Shown: positions 5,246 through 7,228 of the stretch, piece by piece
Numbering within the stretch: the first letter of the stretch is position 1
How the letters are laid out: the number at the start of each line of letters is the position of its first letter
Assembly (NCBI GenBank): GCA_030592205.1
Contig: JAUVKA010000203.1
Coordinates: 1 to 7,228 of the forward strand
Source of the DNA: Bacteroidota bacterium
Lineage (GTDB): Bacteria; Bacteroidota; Bacteroidia; Bacteroidales; UBA12481
Direction: 5' to 3'
Length of the DNA stretch: 7,228 bases
The notes under the pieces: model-generated
Told to the model about the DNA's origin: nothing
The model's input: the letters and a program-made list of their open reading frames with translations, nothing else
Databases searched by the model: none
Program-made: the position numbers and the translations under genes

Positions 5246-7078
5246 ATGAAAACAACACGAATCATATCAATTATCCTGGGCATCATATTGTTGGGATCAG
5301 CCTGCAACACAAGCTTCGACATCCAAAAAGAGATTAACAAAGCCGTAAAGGCTGGACAGACGGAGCTTTTTATTCCTGCCGGGAGGTATGAGATTAGCGA
5401 GACGATCCATCTGGATGGGGTTGAGAATCTGACTATTAAGCCGGAGGAATCGGGTAAGGTGGTGCTAACATCAGGAATGGCATTGTCGCTTGGGGATTTT
5501 ACTTGTGTAGATGAGGAAAAGGGGATATACGAAATTAGCTTGTCGAAACTCAAAAGCGATCCCTGGCCGGATTCATTTCGCGGCTATGCGGGATGGCCGG
5601 AGGTTTATATATCAGGTATCCCCATGCAACTTGCCCGCTGGCCCAACGAAGGGTATACCAAAATCGACTCAGTCATTAACCGCGGCTCCATTCCCCGGCA
5701 GGATGACTCGATCAATATCGGTGGGAGTTTTATTAGCAAAGAATTTGTTTCTAATTTTTCGTCACTTGTCACCCGTCACCTCGGCGAAGCCGATCCCGAG
5801 TTTACTCGGGACGTCACTATTTTTTTAGGAGGCTACTGGTGTTACAAGTGGTATGATGAATTTATGCGTGTGGAATCAATCAACCGGGAAACAGGTGAAG
5901 TAAAAATGGCAGCGCCACATCGATATGGTATCGGCGGGCCTTCCGGAGGCTTGTTTTATGCTATCAATTCACCGGATTTCCTTGATATTCCGGGGGAGTA
6001 CTTCTATGATAACAAAACCGGTACTATAAGATTTATCATGCCGGAGCAATTGTTTGAAAACCGGGATTTATTCGAAGAGGGGTATAAGAATATTTCAATT
6101 GAGATCAGCTGGAGAGATTTTACAATGATGGATATTCAAAATTGCAGCAATATTCTTTTAGATGAGTTGAAGTTTAGTGTCCATAATGGCTTGGCTCTTA
6201 AGCTTTCTGATTCTGATTCTGTGAGGATACAGAGATGTAACTTCAACCGTCTGGCACAATCAGCAATAGAAATATCCGGAGGCAGCTATTGTGGTGTCAT
6301 TGCATCGGAAATTAACCTGATCGGTGCTACCGGTATTAGTCTTGATGGAGGTGATCGCCCCAGTCTGACTCCAGCTCATCATTATGCTACCAAGAACAAG
6401 ATATATGATTTTGCCAGGCACATACTGACTTATGCTCCCGGTGTGAAGTTGACTGGGGTAGGGCATATCGTGGATCAGAATAGCTTTTTCAGAGCACCTC
6501 ACAATGCGATATTGTTCACCGGTAATGATCACTTGATTGAGCGAAATGTCATCAGGTTTGTATGCTTGAACACTTCTGATGCCGGTGCTATTTATTGCGG
6601 TCGCGACTGGACCATGGGAGGTACTGTCATTCAGAATAACGTAATTAAGAATCTCGGTCAAGCCAGTCACCATCATAACTGGGCAATATATCTGGACGAC
6701 CTCGTATCTGGGATCGATGTATTAAATAACATTATTGAGGACTGTCCTTCAGGGATATTAGTTGGAGGCGGTAGGTATAATCGTGTTGTGGGTAACAAAA
6801 TCCACAATTGTCCGAAAGCATCCATAATGTACGATGCCCGGGGACTTGGCTGGTATACACAATATATTGATGATCCTGATAATGAACTCTGGCAGCGTTT
6901 ACGTGCCATGCCTATTAAGGAATCACCCTGGAAAGATCGCTTTCCCTGGCTTCAGGATATCCCTGATGATGATCCGGGAATTCCCAAATATGTTATAATC
7001 AAAGACAACAAATTAGAGAAGACAGTTGATCCTGAGATTCATCCGACAGTATTTGAATACGGGGAAGTGGAAATATAA
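5246..7078 (+). CDS. Right-handed parallel beta-helix lipoprotein, probable carbohydrate-active enzyme
   Basis: The 610-residue protein has a lipoprotein-type signal peptide: KTTR, a hydrophobic core, then LLGSAC with C20 as the likely lipidated cysteine. NTSFD after it lacks the acidic run of surface-export signals, so a periplasmic site is plausible. Residues 25-85 form the N-terminal cap and first coils (ELFIPAGRYEI, then HLDGVENLTIKP). A middle domain carries GGYWCYKWYDE (195-205) and APHRYGIGG (223-231). From about 293 to 530, coils of the N-x-I/V type repeat, with SDAGAIYCGRDW (444-455), SHHHNWAIYLDD (474-485) and GGGRYNRVVGNKI (507-519). This pattern fits Bacteroidetes pectate-lyase-fold enzymes, possibly GH141-like; D445, D454, D484 and D485 are candidate catalytic acids. 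The substrate is unknown. It is divergent from the sugar symporter, suggesting a shared glycan. Residues 172-191 are encoded by repeat-like DNA. Confidence 0.82.
   Translation: MKTTRIISIILGIILLGSACNTSFDIQKEINKAVKAGQTELFIPAGRYEISETIHLDGVENLTIKPEESGKVVLTSGMALSLGDFTCVDEEKGIYEISLSKLKSDPWPDSFRGYAGWPEVYISGIPMQLARWPNEGYTKIDSVINRGSIPRQDDSINIGGSFISKEFVSNFSSLVTRHLGEADPEFTRDVTIFLGGYWCYKWYDEFMRVESINRETGEVKMAAPHRYGIGGPSGGLFYAINSPDFLDIPGEYFYDNKTGTIRFIMPEQLFENRDLFEEGYKNISIEISWRDFTMMDIQNCSNILLDELKFSVHNGLALKLSDSDSVRIQRCNFNRLAQSAIEISGGSYCGVIASEINLIGATGISLDGGDRPSLTPAHHYATKNKIYDFARHILTYAPGVKLTGVGHIVDQNSFFRAPHNAILFTGNDHLIERNVIRFVCLNTSDAGAIYCGRDWTMGGTVIQNNVIKNLGQASHHHNWAIYLDDLVSGIDVLNNIIEDCPSGILVGGGRYNRVVGNKIHNCPKASIMYDARGLGWYTQYIDDPDNELWQRLRAMPIKESPWKDRFPWLQDIPDDDPGIPKYVIIKDNKLEKTVDPEIHPTVFEYGEVEI
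5760..5817. repeat. Repeat-plus-hairpin element embedded in the beta-helix gene
   Basis: Three heptamers (cgtcact, tgtcacc, cgtcacc, 5760-5780) are followed by two adjacent perfect hairpins: TCGGC-gaa-GCCGA (5781-5793) and TCCCGAG-ttta-CTCGGGA (5794-5811). Another cgtcac follows at 5812-5817, so the hairpins are flanked by the same hexamer. The heptamers match those in the spacer at 3551-3560. The segment is read in frame as about S172-T191 of the beta-helix protein, just before the GGYW motif. Confidence 0.6.
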
Positions 7079-7081
7079 TCC

Positions 7082-7228
7082 TTATCCGATATACCATGCT
7101 TTGGGAGATAGTGGTTCAATCTCAATTCCAGTTTTTAATATCTCGGCAACAAAGGGATTATTGAAATTAAAATTCTTTTTTGATATGGGATGTGGCTCAA
7201 TTCTAATATCAAAATCTGATGCCAACAG
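7082..7228 (-). CDS. C-terminus of a probable nucleotidyltransferase-domain protein, truncated by window edge
   Basis: On the - strand a frame is open from the window edge to a TAA at 7082-7084 and gives 48 residues. They include ASDFDIRIEPHPIS, then NNPFVAEILKTGIEIE, and end PKAWYIG. The IEPHP phrase followed by NPF-EI--TGI is typical of the end of small MNT-type nucleotidyltransferase proteins, which often pair with HEPN proteins. The catalytic GSxxxGxxxxxSDxD region would lie outside the window, so the function rests only on the tail. It converges on the beta-helix gene with a 3-nt gap and no terminator between them. Confidence 0.6.
   Translation of the reverse strand: MLASDFDIRIEPHPISKKNFNFNNPFVAEILKTGIEIEPLSPKAWYIG

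Noticed and set aside
5158..5553. Minus-strand ORF of 131 aa over the spacer and the beta-helix 5' end
   Set aside because: It is antisense to a well-supported gene and its last residues are low-complexity translations of the 24-bp repeats.
6260..6909. Two minus-strand ORFs inside the beta-helix gene
   Set aside because: They are antisense shadows with no recognisable motif, and the + strand frame has clear beta-helix coil repeats.

Overview
The window looks like a chromosomal stretch of a Bacteroidetes bacterium, most likely of the Bacteroidales/Marinilabiliales type. The evidence is a propeller plus thioredoxin-like gene pair typical of that phylum, the lack of strong Shine-Dalgarno sequences, a TAnnTTTG-type promoter, and AT-rich DNA with short degenerate repeats between genes. 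No 16S rRNA or other phylogenetic marker is present, so the assignment rests on gene style.

Left part (1-1374): the 3' part of a 6-bladed beta-propeller-like gene, cut by the window edge, then a membrane-anchored thioredoxin-fold protein with a CNQC motif. Both are on the + strand and probably in one operon. Middle (1375-3542): a consensus-like Bacteroidetes promoter, then a tight two-gene unit. It encodes an ABC/OLD-like AAA ATPase (465 aa) and, 3 nt later, a small TOPRIM-like protein (219 aa). This is the layout of a two-component anti-phage module, a split relative of OLD/PARIS/AbiL/RloAB-type systems, and is the strongest candidate for a little-described system here.

Right part (3594-7228): a XylE-type sugar/proton symporter on the - strand, divergent from a large lipoprotein with a right-handed parallel beta-helix (probable carbohydrate-active enzyme) on the + strand. 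The two may form a small sugar-utilisation locus. The last 147 bases hold the 3' end of a convergent gene, probably a nucleotidyltransferase-domain protein.

Degenerate short repeats lie in both spacers around the transporter gene: a heptamer array, a period-8 array and three copies of a 24-bp unit. A related heptamer run followed by two perfect hairpins is embedded in frame inside the beta-helix gene. Sampled lines suggest the left 3.5 kb is clearly more AT-rich than the transporter/beta-helix part, so the window may join accessory DNA to resident metabolic DNA near position 3543.
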